Shown: positions 23,269-32,218 of the stretch, piece after piece | Layout of the letters: the number at the start of each line of letters is the position of its first letter | Numbering within the stretch: position 1 is the first letter of the stretch | NCBI GenBank assembly: GCA_019244235.1 | Contig: JAFASY010000197.1 | Location: 1 to 44,046 of the forward strand | Direction of reading: 5' to 3' | Origin: Chroococcidiopsidaceae cyanobacterium CP_BM_ER_R8_30 | Lineage (GTDB): Bacteria; Cyanobacteriota; Cyanobacteriia; Cyanobacteriales; Chroococcidiopsidaceae | DNA length: 44,046 bases | Notes under the pieces: generated by a model | Database searches by the model: none | What the model was told of the DNA's origin: nothing | The model's input: the letters and a program-made list of their open reading frames with translations, nothing else | Translations under genes and position numbers: made by a program

Positions 23269-24609
23269 TCAAACGCTGTCAGTCACACTGCTGAAATTAA
23301 AAGCCTGTACCCGTACCCCAGGTACTACACTGCTACCATAGCGCTGAACTGTACTGAGAGCATCAACATCCCTTAGCATCTCAGGTAAGCTTTGGTTGAA
23401 ACGCAGATTTTTGATTGGGTAAGCAATCTGACCATCCTCAATCCAGAATGTACCGTCACGGGTCATACCTGTAACTACTAAGCTTCGAGGATTGACATAA
23501 CGAACGTACCAAGCCCGACTCACTAAGATCCCTCGCTCTGTCTGCCCAATTAAGTTTGCTAAGCTCTGGTTTGTCCCATCCATAACAATCGGAGTCAAAG
23601 AACCAGTCGGCTCTTTGCCTTGCTGCTTTGCCCAATAGCGACTGTAGGATAAGTTTTTAGGGACACCATCCTCAATGATCTTCAGGTAGCCATTGCTCAA
23701 CCCATCACTGGTGAAAGTTCCCAATTGTAACAACGGATGAGCTGCATCACGTTGGACCTGCACAAGGGGACTGAATATTGCCTCACCTAAAAGATTCCCA
23801 ATGGGTTTACTAGTCTCATCAATGCGAGACATGAATGATCGCCCCTCATCGGCTGCCCGTGCATCCAAGTTCCAGATCACCCAACTTAGCAAATCCGCAA
23901 AAGCGGCTCCATCGAAGACAACTGGATATATACTTGGCTTCACTTCACGAGGATGTTTTGAGCGTGCTGCCCGTTCAATAAGTTGCTCTGTTAATGACTC
24001 GATAGGTAACTGGTCTATAGCCCAAGCAGTCCGCTGACTCCAGCTAGAGCCATCTCCAGTTCGGGCGGTAAAACTAAAATCTGCTACTGTCCCTTGGCTA
24101 CAAGCTCGTAATCCCCGTGAGTTCCCCACTGCCCGTAGGAACACCTCCGTACTAAGGGTACCCGAACCGTCAACATTGGCGCGATCGCTCCGGGCACATA
24201 CCGCCTGGACAATTTTGCCACGCTCTAGAGGCGAGAGCATAGCTGTCGCTTCATCAAAGGCTGGAGTTCGCTGCTCGTAAACTTGCACTTCCAAGAGCGG
24301 CATCCATTCTGGATCTTCTGGAGCAATGCGGGCGAGTTCTTCAGAGCGACGAACTGCTTGGGCGATCGCCTCTGGATCGGTATCAGTTGTTGAGGCAGAA
24401 GCACAGCGAGTTCCGAAATAACTGGTAATAGTCAGATTAAACCGCGTTTGACTGATATTCTGACTAATCTGATTTTCCGAGTAACGACTAAGAGCTTCTT
24501 CACCAGTACTAAGACTGACAAAAACTCCCTCTGCCTCTGATTGTTTAATAACTTTTTCTACCAAGGACAGTAGCTGGTCTTCACCAATCAAAATTGGTGC
24601 TGCTATCAT
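23269..24609 (-). CDS. tldE: TldE/PmbA-type peptidase subunit
   Basis: A 446-residue protein of the PmbA/TldE family, which forms a heterodimeric protease with TldD. The catalytic zinc-binding motif is absent here, as expected for the E subunit. Visible family features include the N-terminal SRYSENQISQNISQT, the NSRGLRACSQGT segment and the C-terminal VSRAWYVRYVNPRSLVVTGMTRDGTFWIEDG. Its start overlaps the tldD stop by 4 bases (ATGA), so the two are translationally coupled. In other bacteria the pair trims peptides such as microcins; the cyanobacterial substrate is unknown. Confidence 0.93.
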   Translation of the reverse strand: MIAAPILIGEDQLLSLVEKVIKQSEAEGVFVSLSTGEEALSRYSENQISQNISQTRFNLTITSYFGTRCASASTTDTDPEAIAQAVRRSEELARIAPEDPEWMPLLEVQVYEQRTPAFDEATAMLSPLERGKIVQAVCARSDRANVDGSGTLSTEVFLRAVGNSRGLRACSQGTVADFSFTARTGDGSSWSQRTAWAIDQLPIESLTEQLIERAARSKHPREVKPSIYPVVFDGAAFADLLSWVIWNLDARAADEGRSFMSRIDETSKPIGNLLGEAIFSPLVQVQRDAAHPLLQLGTFTSDGLSNGYLKIIEDGVPKNLSYSRYWAKQQGKEPTGSLTPIVMDGTNQSLANLIGQTERGILVSRAWYVRYVNPRSLVVTGMTRDGTFWIEDGQIAYPIKNLRFNQSLPEMLRDVDALSTVQRYGSSVVPGVRVQAFNFSSVTDSV

Positions 24610-26093
24610 TGTGATCCCCCAATCTGAATATTACGTACCCGTACTGGCACGCAGGCATGGGTCATTTGGGCAAGCTGAATCGGCTCACCTTTACCACACA
24701 TACTGGTACCGCACTGTTCGCGTTCAGATGCTGGTCCCAAGGCGTCAACACGATTCCAAAAGTCAGTTGTCATTGAGTGGTAAGTCACATTCTTGAGCAT
24801 CCCCACCACCTTACCCTTTTCCACTTTCCAAAAAGCATCACCGCCGAACTGGAAGTTACGCCGTTGCTGGTCAATAGAGAAACTGCCAATTCCATCAATT
24901 AAAATTCCGTTCTCAGTATCAGCAATCATCTCTGATAGAGTGGCAGTATGGCTACTCCCATCTGGTCCCGGTTCTAGCCCAAGATTCGGAATTCGCACCA
25001 TCGGTACACTAGCCCAGCTATCAGCGTAAGCACAGCCATTACTACTGTCACGACCGAGTCTATAGGCTGTCTCGCGGTCTGTAAGGTAATCTACTAAAAT
25101 ACCATCTTTAATAACGTACCAATCTTGAGCTGGAACACCTTCATCGTCATAGCCCAGAGTGCTACGTCCTCCTAACTGAGTGCGGTCAGCTCGGAAGTTA
25201 ACCCAAGGAGCTGCATACTGGAGAGTGCCCAGTTTATCAGTAGTGGCAAAGCTAGTACCAGCAAAATTCGCCTCATAGCCATATACTCGGTCTAGTTCCG
25301 TAGGATGCCCTATTGATTCGTGGATTGTGAGAAACAAGTTTGTTGGTTTAAGAATGATAGTTGTGCTGATACCAGAAGGTCCTAGGGGAGCATTGACTTT
25401 TTCAACTGCTTCTGTAGCCACACGGTCTACCTGAGCTAGCAGATCCTGTGGCTGAATGTGTTCATAACCTATATTTAAAGGTGGACGCTCATAGCTCCGA
25501 CTTTGAGCATCGCCATTGGCAATAGCAGTACAGCCAAATCCTGGATAGCTGCGGTAAATGGTCTGCTGGATTGTAGCACCTGCTGTGGAAGCAAATATCT
25601 TATCTTCGCGCGTGAATCGCAGATAAGAATAAGCTTTTTTGATACCCCGATCGCCATAACTCAGGAGCTGTTCATTAAGCTGTAGCAGTAGTTCCGCCTT
25701 TTCGGTAATAGGTACGCTGAAGGGGTCGATGGCGATTGGCGTCACGTAGGTATCGCTATAGGCAGTGACTGGTACCAACTGGACTTGTGTCTGTTGCGAA
25801 AGGTGACTTGCCTTGGCGATATCCACGGCCAAGTTAACAATTCTCTCAACCTCAGCTAAAGTCCTGTTGTGACTAGCGGCGAATCCCCAGGCTCCATTCA
25901 GCAAAACGCGTACCCCAAAGCCAGAGCTGACGTTATCTGCTAACTGGCTCAGGGTGCGATCGCGGGCGGTTAAGTTCTGAGAACGGTAGGTGCACAAGCG
26001 TATATCTCCGTACTCACAACCAGCTTGATGAATCCGGTCGATGGCTATTGTAGCTAAATCTGTAGTAGCGATCTGCGCAGGAGCTTGAACCAT
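24606..26093 (-). CDS. tldD: TldD-type metalloprotease subunit
   Basis: A 495-residue partner of TldE. The zinc motif HExxxH is present as HESIGH (His258, Glu259, His263) followed by PTELDRV, and the C-terminal SMCGKGEP loop with its Cys residues matches the family. There is no signal peptide, so the complex is cytosolic. It is coupled to tldE by a 4-base overlap and lies 92 bases downstream of the glycosyltransferase start run. No nearby precursor peptide gene (microcin- or RiPP-like) is visible that would give a substrate. Confidence 0.94.
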   Translation of the reverse strand: MVQAPAQIATTDLATIAIDRIHQAGCEYGDIRLCTYRSQNLTARDRTLSQLADNVSSGFGVRVLLNGAWGFAASHNRTLAEVERIVNLAVDIAKASHLSQQTQVQLVPVTAYSDTYVTPIAIDPFSVPITEKAELLLQLNEQLLSYGDRGIKKAYSYLRFTREDKIFASTAGATIQQTIYRSYPGFGCTAIANGDAQSRSYERPPLNIGYEHIQPQDLLAQVDRVATEAVEKVNAPLGPSGISTTIILKPTNLFLTIHESIGHPTELDRVYGYEANFAGTSFATTDKLGTLQYAAPWVNFRADRTQLGGRSTLGYDDEGVPAQDWYVIKDGILVDYLTDRETAYRLGRDSSNGCAYADSWASVPMVRIPNLGLEPGPDGSSHTATLSEMIADTENGILIDGIGSFSIDQQRRNFQFGGDAFWKVEKGKVVGMLKNVTYHSMTTDFWNRVDALGPASEREQCGTSMCGKGEPIQLAQMTHACVPVRVRNIQIGGSQ

Positions 26094-26185
26094 GGTGAGT
26101 CACAGCAGAACAGTTAACACATTCTAACGAATGCTTCTACCTATGACTCAACGTTCTGCCAAAGGTGCCTCCGGCAGCGCAAAGA

Positions 26186-27466
26186 TTAAGCACTCACAGC
26201 TGCTGTCTGAGCAGTTGAGGCTACATTCTCTGCTTCTAGCAACTGACTATAGAGTCTGCTCAACTGTGCTGCAACGCCATCCCAACTGAACTTGGTTTCT
26301 ACCCGCTTTCTTGCCGCCTGACCTAGCTGACGCTGCCAAGCTGGATTCATCAGAATTCGATCGATTGCTGCTGCAAAGGCTGCATCATCTTTGGGTGGGG
26401 CAAGTAAACCTGTTTCCTCTGATATGACTGTAAACTGTAGACCACCTACATCACTAGCAACTACTGGCGTCCCACTTGCCATTGCTTCTATTGCCACTAG
26501 CCCGAATGGTTCATAATAACTAGGAACTACACAGACATTAGCTGCGGCATAGTAATTTGGCAGAATTTTATCGCCAAGACGACCGGGGAAAATCGTAAAG
26601 TCACGCATCCCTAGCTCATCAATAATCTGCTCGATGCGATCACGCTCAATCCCATCACTTTGACCAGGACGGCTCCCGCCACCAATAATTAGCTTCAGGT
26701 TGCCTTGGCTGCGCGATTTAGACTGAGCAACTGCACGTACCAGGGTTTCAATCCCTTTACGCTGGTCAAACCGTCCTACGTACAAGACAACGTTAGTTTC
26801 TGGATCAATTTCCAAAGACTCCCTGGCTTGCTGCCGATCGATAGAGCCAAATCGCTTAATGTCTGTACCACAAGGAATAATATCAATATTGCCTTTAGTG
26901 GAAACGAGCGATCGCATGTGTTCTTTTTCTTGGGGACTTGTTGCTACTATGCGCTCTGCTGTCTCTAAAACGGCTTTTTCCACACTCAATCGAGTCTTGG
27001 CAATGAGCGGAATCGTCGAAACTGACTTGTACTTAATCGCTCCTAGAGAGTGGTAAGTATGAACCTGCTTGCTACCTTGGATTTTCTTTAGCTCCATACC
27101 TACCCAGCTAGAAATCCAATAATTTGTGTGGACTAGCCCATACTCAATACCATTCTGCTGTTGAAAGTCCAGAAATGCCTGAACGAACTCTGGGGCATAT
27201 CCAAAAATATTGTCCCGAGGTACAAACTCCTCGGGACCAGCTACTAAGCGAATTGTCCGACAATTCGAGCTATGTTGAACTATGGAAGACTGCTCCCTGC
27301 TAGCTTTACGGGTAAACATATCGACTTGCCATCCTAACTTGGCTAGTGCCTTACCCACCTGACGCACGTAGACATTTTGCCCTCCTGCCTCTTCTTTGCC
27401 AATTTCAATTGCAGGATCGCCATGGACGGAAATCAGAGCAACGTGCTTCTGAGTTGCAGAGTTCAT
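26186..27466 (-). CDS. GT4 glycosyltransferase, probably sucrose-phosphate synthase-like
   Basis: A 426-residue GT-B enzyme. Near the N-terminus it has ISVHGDPAIEIGKEEAGGQ followed by VYVRQVG, a pattern shared by minimal cyanobacterial sucrose-phosphate synthases and related GT4 enzymes. The donor-site region reads VGRFDQRKG and the EX7E motif is EPFGLVAIE with GTPVVASDVGG after it. There is no phosphatase-like C-terminal domain, as in the short SPS of filamentous strains. I chose the ATG at 27466; a TTG at 27511 adds 15 residues unlike the family. Its run with amylosucrase supports a role with sucrose, but a different acceptor is possible. Confidence 0.78.
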   Translation of the reverse strand: MNSATQKHVALISVHGDPAIEIGKEEAGGQNVYVRQVGKALAKLGWQVDMFTRKASREQSSIVQHSSNCRTIRLVAGPEEFVPRDNIFGYAPEFVQAFLDFQQQNGIEYGLVHTNYWISSWVGMELKKIQGSKQVHTYHSLGAIKYKSVSTIPLIAKTRLSVEKAVLETAERIVATSPQEKEHMRSLVSTKGNIDIIPCGTDIKRFGSIDRQQARESLEIDPETNVVLYVGRFDQRKGIETLVRAVAQSKSRSQGNLKLIIGGGSRPGQSDGIERDRIEQIIDELGMRDFTIFPGRLGDKILPNYYAAANVCVVPSYYEPFGLVAIEAMASGTPVVASDVGGLQFTVISEETGLLAPPKDDAAFAAAIDRILMNPAWQRQLGQAARKRVETKFSWDGVAAQLSRLYSQLLEAENVASTAQTAAVSA

Positions 27467-27899
27467 AGTTTTGTAAAAGACTTTGACGAGATGGGGAGAA
27501 ATAAATATCAAGTGGCTGCCTCAAAGCAGCTTTAACAATTATTAATTGTAATTTAAAGTCCACAACAAATCGTGACAATCCTCTACAAGACTGATTCTGC
27601 TCAGAGTCTCTTTCCCCTTCAGTAGTAAGTGGTGTTCGCCAATTGTTTGTGCATCTATCGCAGGTGAGGAGGTATGGGCGTGGGAAGATAGGGTGATGGG
27701 GAGAGAGAACAGCAGCTCATTTGTCGTTCTTGGATGTCAGCTCGTGAAGGCTTAGTTTGAAGCTCTGCTTTTCAATCTAGAATTCAGGTGAAGCTTTAAG
27801 AAAGCTGTACTCGATTGGATTTGTAGGTTTAAGGAACAAAGTAAGCAGACAGTTTTCTTGCTCCCCATTACCGCATTACCCCATCTCCTTACCTTCGCC
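27467..27899. other. 433-base intergenic region with purine/pyrimidine-rich tracts
   Basis: The region separates the end of the rbp gene from the start of the SPS-like gene. It contains two low-complexity tracts, G/A-rich at 27661-27710 and C/T-rich at 27861-27895, which resemble each other as complements. No gene or RNA is recognisable. Confidence 0.5.
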
Positions 27900-28385
27900 T
27901 CAGTTAGTAGTTTGAGCCGCTAACATCTGCTTGAGCTTTTCTAACTCAGAAGCCCAACGCGGATCTGGCTGAACTGCGTCTGACTCACCAGCAGGAGCAC
28001 TAGCAGCAGCGCGGCGAGGCTTCTTATTCGCCCCACCACGGCGAGGAGTCGCTTTTTCTACGCTAGCGCTACTCGTCGTACTAGGAGTAGCACTGCTATC
28101 TGGATTGGGAGATTCTTCATCCCCTTGACCTTTAGACCGAGGCAATGCCTTCTCTATTTTTAGTGGAGTGTCCTTGAACATGTGACCATTAAACTTCTCA
28201 ATCAGTTGGTCAGCTTGCTCGTCATCATTGACAGTAACAAAACCAAAACCACGGCATTTGCCTGTCTTCCGGTCTTTGATGACTTTAGTCGTAACTGCAT
28301 CTCCCATTTCGGCAAAAACCGCTTGCAGCTCCTGACGATCTACTTCTTCTTTCGGCAGATTGCCGATGTAAAGACGAACAGACAT
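27900..28385 (-). CDS. RRM RNA-binding protein (cyanobacterial Rbp type)
   Basis: A 161-residue protein with one RNA recognition motif at residues 1-80: RNP2 LYIGNL (5-10) and RNP1 KCRGFGFVTV (about 43-52). The rest is a Ser/Ala/Pro-rich linker, a basic ATPRRGGANKKPRR patch and an acidic helical end. Such Rbp proteins bind RNA and are often induced by cold in cyanobacteria; many Rbps are only 80-110 residues, so the long tail is notable. The start is well defined by GGAGG 8 bases before the ATG. A 634-base spacer upstream leaves room for a long leader. Confidence 0.92.
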   Translation of the reverse strand: MSVRLYIGNLPKEEVDRQELQAVFAEMGDAVTTKVIKDRKTGKCRGFGFVTVNDDEQADQLIEKFNGHMFKDTPLKIEKALPRSKGQGDEESPNPDSSATPSTTSSASVEKATPRRGGANKKPRRAAASAPAGESDAVQPDPRWASELEKLKQMLAAQTTN

Positions 28386-29019
28386 GAACGATACCTCCAG
28401 ACTTTAGTAAAAATAAAACTTTGACAAAACTGCTCAATCGGCAGTGGCTTGGGGAGGCTACTCTTCCTCCAAATTTGCGTTCAAACACGGTTTAGCCTTT
28501 GGCAAAGCAAACCTTGACTAGCCGAAATTGACGAACGCTGCCACAACCGAATTTCTTGCTCCAAACCGCTAATCTTCGCAAACCCCTTCATTAGATGAAA
28601 AAAGCTATTTAGCACCACAGGTCCTTGACACCATAAAAACCTAAACTTCCATCAGGCAGTTGGCCTTTTGACACATTCCAGTCAGGCTTTTGCCGCTGGT
28701 GCTAATTTCCTTGGACTCTGATACCATTCTTCACAATACCACGAGCTTCAGCTTACAGCTAGTTTGGCAGATATATTTCCACCTTTAGCCATAATTTTGA
28801 CTCAGTAGCAGCTATAATACCCTTACCTAGTAATAGCACATTGTGAGAAATTCAAGACCAACTAATAATAGTAACTGTTTGATCTTAAGAAGAGTGTTGG
28901 TAGGAGAAAAGCATTCTCTAGCCAAATAGCTCATCTAAAATGTAGTTTCGCAGCAGCCTAAATCCATTGAATCTATGTATTTAATTTAACATGGACAACA
29001 GTAAGCTAACCTCTTTAGT
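28386..29019. other. 634-base intergenic region upstream of rbp
   Basis: Separates the rbp start from the M48-like gene stop on the same strand. Cold-inducible rbp genes often have long 5' leaders, which may occupy part of this. I see a good Shine-Dalgarno site next to the start but no convincing tRNA, sRNA fold or ORF. The TATAAT at about 28815 on the plus strand has no plausible -35 box at normal spacing. Confidence 0.5.
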
Positions 29020-31080
29020 TCAGCCGCCTTTCCACAAGATATAGGCTCCCCCTATAGCTGCTGCACTCGCTAACACTGTAGACCAGAGTGGGTGACTACT
29101 ACGACTAGTTGCGCCATTGTAAGTCCGCAGCATATCAATATCGATCCAAGCCCTGGTACCGCGACGGAACCAGCCAGTAACAGTTATACTTCGACCTATC
29201 AGATCGTAAGGACGGGGGGATCTAGGCAAGAGATAACCAAGTCCAAGCCAAGATGTATGGTGTAACTTGACTAAACCAGTGGTGGAGTCTAGGAGCAAGT
29301 CTTGCCCTAACCAATTACTAATGCCGCGACGACCAAGGAGCTTGCCTTGTAAACGGATAGGCTGACCGTCAATAGGTAAGGCAGTAGAGCTAGCAAGAAG
29401 GTCTTGTAATTTGATGTTTGTCTGTACATTGGTAGGCTTAATGTCTGGAAACAGGGTGTTGATTCGCACCAGAGTGCCAAGACTAAAGCCAATAGGGACT
29501 AGACCTCTAAACAAAGACCAATCGTCGTAGATCCAGCTTAACGACCAAAACCCCAGCACAAAGCCGAGCTTCCAGAGCAGCCAAAAAATAGCTCCAGAGG
29601 CAAAGGAGAGGAGGATACCGAGGAAGGGGGCTGCTTGTAACAGGGATTTTGAATTTAGGGCTGAGGCGACGGTTTCAAGCTCGACCAGATCGAGTTCTGT
29701 CGGGAGTTGCCAGTAATAGGCTATATGTGTCAGGCGTTGCAGTCTCTCGCCTAGAAGTGGATGGGTGTTGTTGAATCCCAACCAGTGGCGGTTAGGATTG
29801 AGACAATCCCACGTTAAGACAGATTCAAACTGAGTGTCTGGAGGTAGGCTACCTAGACTAATAGCCTGCTGGTGGTCTACTGGAGAAAGCAAATTGAAGC
29901 TTTCTAACAGCCAAAGAGTGTAGCCTTGTTGCTGGATTTCTTGAGCAATGCCGATTGTGATTTTAAGTATGGCACGGCTGAGCCCATTGGGATTGCCAGT
30001 CAAATCAGCAGCGAAGCGATCGCTATAGTAAACCCGCAGTCGCGACAACCATACAACCGGACTTCGGAGGAGGTAATACAAGCCATAACCGAGCGAGGCA
30101 ATGATTGCTGCTCCATTCCTTAAAATTTGACTACTTCTGCGGTCTCCCCACAGAGACACTTGCCAATAGACTATGTAAGGGATTTGGATAACAAGTACGC
30201 CTAAGGAAATAACAACGAAATCCCAGTAGGTAATCTGCCCTAGCTGACTGGCACAGATGGCAGCAATTTCATCATCTTCTAGCTGCGCTAACAGTCCTTG
30301 GCTAACCACAATTCGGGCGGTGCAGGGTAGATTTCCATAGGTTAGGACAAGAGGGATGTTAGTGGGCAAGATGCCTAACCGGGGTAAGGGCCAGTGCCGT
30401 TTTAAACAATAGTTTTGCAGCATCTGTACCATCTCTGGACTATGCTGCGAGAGTCTATCGCTTGATAAGGGTTGGCAATCATAGAACAGCCGTAGGAGTC
30501 CATCCAGTAACCAAGGAGATAGGCAGAATGCAATAGAGAGTGTCAATAGCAGAATTTGAGTTGGATCTTTGTATAAGAGTTGAATCGGCTCCAGGAGCGG
30601 TAGGTATGCTAACAGGCTGTTTGTGAAGAACAAACCAAGCTTGACAAGTTCACAAATAACCCAAAATAAGACTACAGCCGTACCAACCTGTAGTAACCAA
30701 AAAGGAATTAAGTTAACCCCACATAGGGGCTGCCACTGACTTGCACGCCCTGCTTGTCGCCATTTGGGGAGGGGGGGAGTGGAGGGATTTCTGTCCCCTC
30801 GTTCTGTTTGTTCTGTCAGATCAGCGTAAATCTTATCTGCCCAGTTTTTGACTTTGGGATCGGTGCTTTTGGCTAGTTTTTGGCATAGGGCGATAGCACA
30901 CCCGATTGTGCCAGTTTTGTGGTACGCCACCACTAACCCCATCTGTACCTTGGTGAGGGAATGTAGGGGTAGGGACGGGTTACGGCAAACAGTTTCTAGG
31001 TGTGTGATTGCAGTTTGATAATCTTCCTGCTTCAGCGCTGTCAAGCCAATCTTCAAAGATGAGTAGGGAACAGAAGCCAT
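29020..31080 (-). CDS. M48-like membrane protein lacking the HExxH zinc motif
   Basis: A 686-residue membrane protein. It begins with a TPR-like helical pair (1-90), then membrane helices at about 125-155 and 172-190, and the M48-like core (PLPRLGILPT, ARIVVSQGLLAQLEDDEIAAICA). Where M48 enzymes have the zinc-binding His-Glu-x-x-His, this one has Ser-Gln-Leu-Gly-Gln (278-282), encoded at 30235-30249. The later ligand region is YYSDRFAADLTGNP. The zinc site therefore appears lost and the protein is probably not an active protease of that type. A C-terminal OB-like region (about 570-665) ends with a membrane helix. Confidence 0.82.
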   Translation of the reverse strand: MASVPYSSLKIGLTALKQEDYQTAITHLETVCRNPSLPLHSLTKVQMGLVVAYHKTGTIGCAIALCQKLAKSTDPKVKNWADKIYADLTEQTERGDRNPSTPPLPKWRQAGRASQWQPLCGVNLIPFWLLQVGTAVVLFWVICELVKLGLFFTNSLLAYLPLLEPIQLLYKDPTQILLLTLSIAFCLSPWLLDGLLRLFYDCQPLSSDRLSQHSPEMVQMLQNYCLKRHWPLPRLGILPTNIPLVLTYGNLPCTARIVVSQGLLAQLEDDEIAAICASQLGQITYWDFVVISLGVLVIQIPYIVYWQVSLWGDRRSSQILRNGAAIIASLGYGLYYLLRSPVVWLSRLRVYYSDRFAADLTGNPNGLSRAILKITIGIAQEIQQQGYTLWLLESFNLLSPVDHQQAISLGSLPPDTQFESVLTWDCLNPNRHWLGFNNTHPLLGERLQRLTHIAYYWQLPTELDLVELETVASALNSKSLLQAAPFLGILLSFASGAIFWLLWKLGFVLGFWSLSWIYDDWSLFRGLVPIGFSLGTLVRINTLFPDIKPTNVQTNIKLQDLLASSTALPIDGQPIRLQGKLLGRRGISNWLGQDLLLDSTTGLVKLHHTSWLGLGYLLPRSPRPYDLIGRSITVTGWFRRGTRAWIDIDMLRTYNGATSRSSHPLWSTVLASAAAIGGAYILWKGG

Positions 31081-31149
31081 AAAATTCTCCTCCTCCGTTC
31101 CCTCTCAACATACCCAAAACTTGGCTTGTAACTATCAGCCTGCTACAAT

Positions 31150-31920
31150 TTACACAGGAGGAACTGAAGAAACTGGCTCTGCATATCTCTGTTTGGGCTC
31201 GGCAAACACCGCAGCATAGAGCCATCCTGCTAGTAATGCTCCCAAAATCGGCGCTACCCAGAATAGCCATAACTGAGCAATTGCCGCATTACCAGCGAAG
31301 ACTGCCGGACCTGTACTCCGAGCAGGGTTAACTGATGTATTGGTTACTGGAATGCTAATTAAGTGAATTAGCGTTAGGGATAGCCCGATGGGAATAGGGG
31401 CAAATCCTACGGGAGCACGGCGATCGGTAGCCGCCAGAATAATGAGGAGAAAGATAAAGGTCAGAACGACCTCGGCGATAAAACAAGAATACAAGGCATA
31501 GTGTCCTGGAGAGTGGTCTCCAAAACCATTGGAAGCGAAGCTACTGAGTTGGAAATCTGGTTTACCCATGGCAATCACATAGAGAATGCCAGAAGCAAAT
31601 ATCCCACCAAACACCTGGGCTGCGATGTAGGGGAGGAGTTCTGAAGCTGGAAAGCGTTTTCCTGCCCACAGACCAAATGAAACAGCAGGGTTGATGTGGC
31701 AACCGGAGACTGAACCGAAGGTGTAAGCCATGGTAAGTAATGTCAGTCCGAAAGCTAGGGAAACACCGACTAACCCAATACCTAATGGATATGGGCCTAA
31801 GGTACCGAGCTTTGTATCGTCAGCAACGTAAGCCGCTGCTAGCACAGCACTACCACAACCTCCGAAAACAAGCCAGAAAGTTCCTATGAATTCCGCAAGA
31901 CATCGCTTTGCTAAGGGCAT
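31150..31920 (-). CDS. aqpZ: Aquaporin Z-type water channel
   Basis: A 256-residue major intrinsic protein with six membrane helices and two NPA half-helices: HINPAVS (77-79) and SVNPARS (198-200). The selectivity filter residues fit a water channel: Phe57, His186, Thr195, Arg201. This distinguishes it from glycerol facilitators, which have Gly at the His position. The length is slightly above the usual 230 because of the tail [16 protein letters not shown]. It may function in osmotic adaptation. It lies 69 bases upstream of the M48-like gene on the same strand and could be co-transcribed with it. Confidence 0.95.
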   Translation of the reverse strand: MPLAKRCLAEFIGTFWLVFGGCGSAVLAAAYVADDTKLGTLGPYPLGIGLVGVSLAFGLTLLTMAYTFGSVSGCHINPAVSFGLWAGKRFPASELLPYIAAQVFGGIFASGILYVIAMGKPDFQLSSFASNGFGDHSPGHYALYSCFIAEVVLTFIFLLIILAATDRRAPVGFAPIPIGLSLTLIHLISIPVTNTSVNPARSTGPAVFAGNAAIAQLWLFWVAPILGALLAGWLYAAVFAEPKQRYAEPVSSVPPV

Positions 31921-32218
31921 AGCTTGGAGTTCCTTAGAATGACGAGAATATATTGTGAAGTGACTATCTTTCCCATCAGCAGCTCATCTACTTCCTTGTT
32001 AGTAACTGAAGCGAGATGTTGTTAGCTGTTAGTAGGGTATGGGAAACTAACCGCTTGTGAAACCTCGAAGCAGAATTTCTATCTGTCAGGCGACACATAC
32101 ATGCAAGCTTCTCCTCTATCTGAAGAGATAGTCATGCCGATTATATGTTGCTCGTAGCAAAACACACAATGATTTATTAAAAAGTGTGTTTCCTTATAGA
32201 AAGCATCGTCCTGGTTTC

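Noticed and set aside
28813-28818. TATAAT on the plus strand in the rbp upstream region
   Set aside because: The nearest TTGACT is only 10 bases away and no plus-strand gene follows for 5 kb.
32160-32191. Inverted repeat AAACACAC/GTGTGTTT after prfC
   Set aside because: AT-rich 8-base stem with a 16-base loop and no T-run; too weak for a terminator call.
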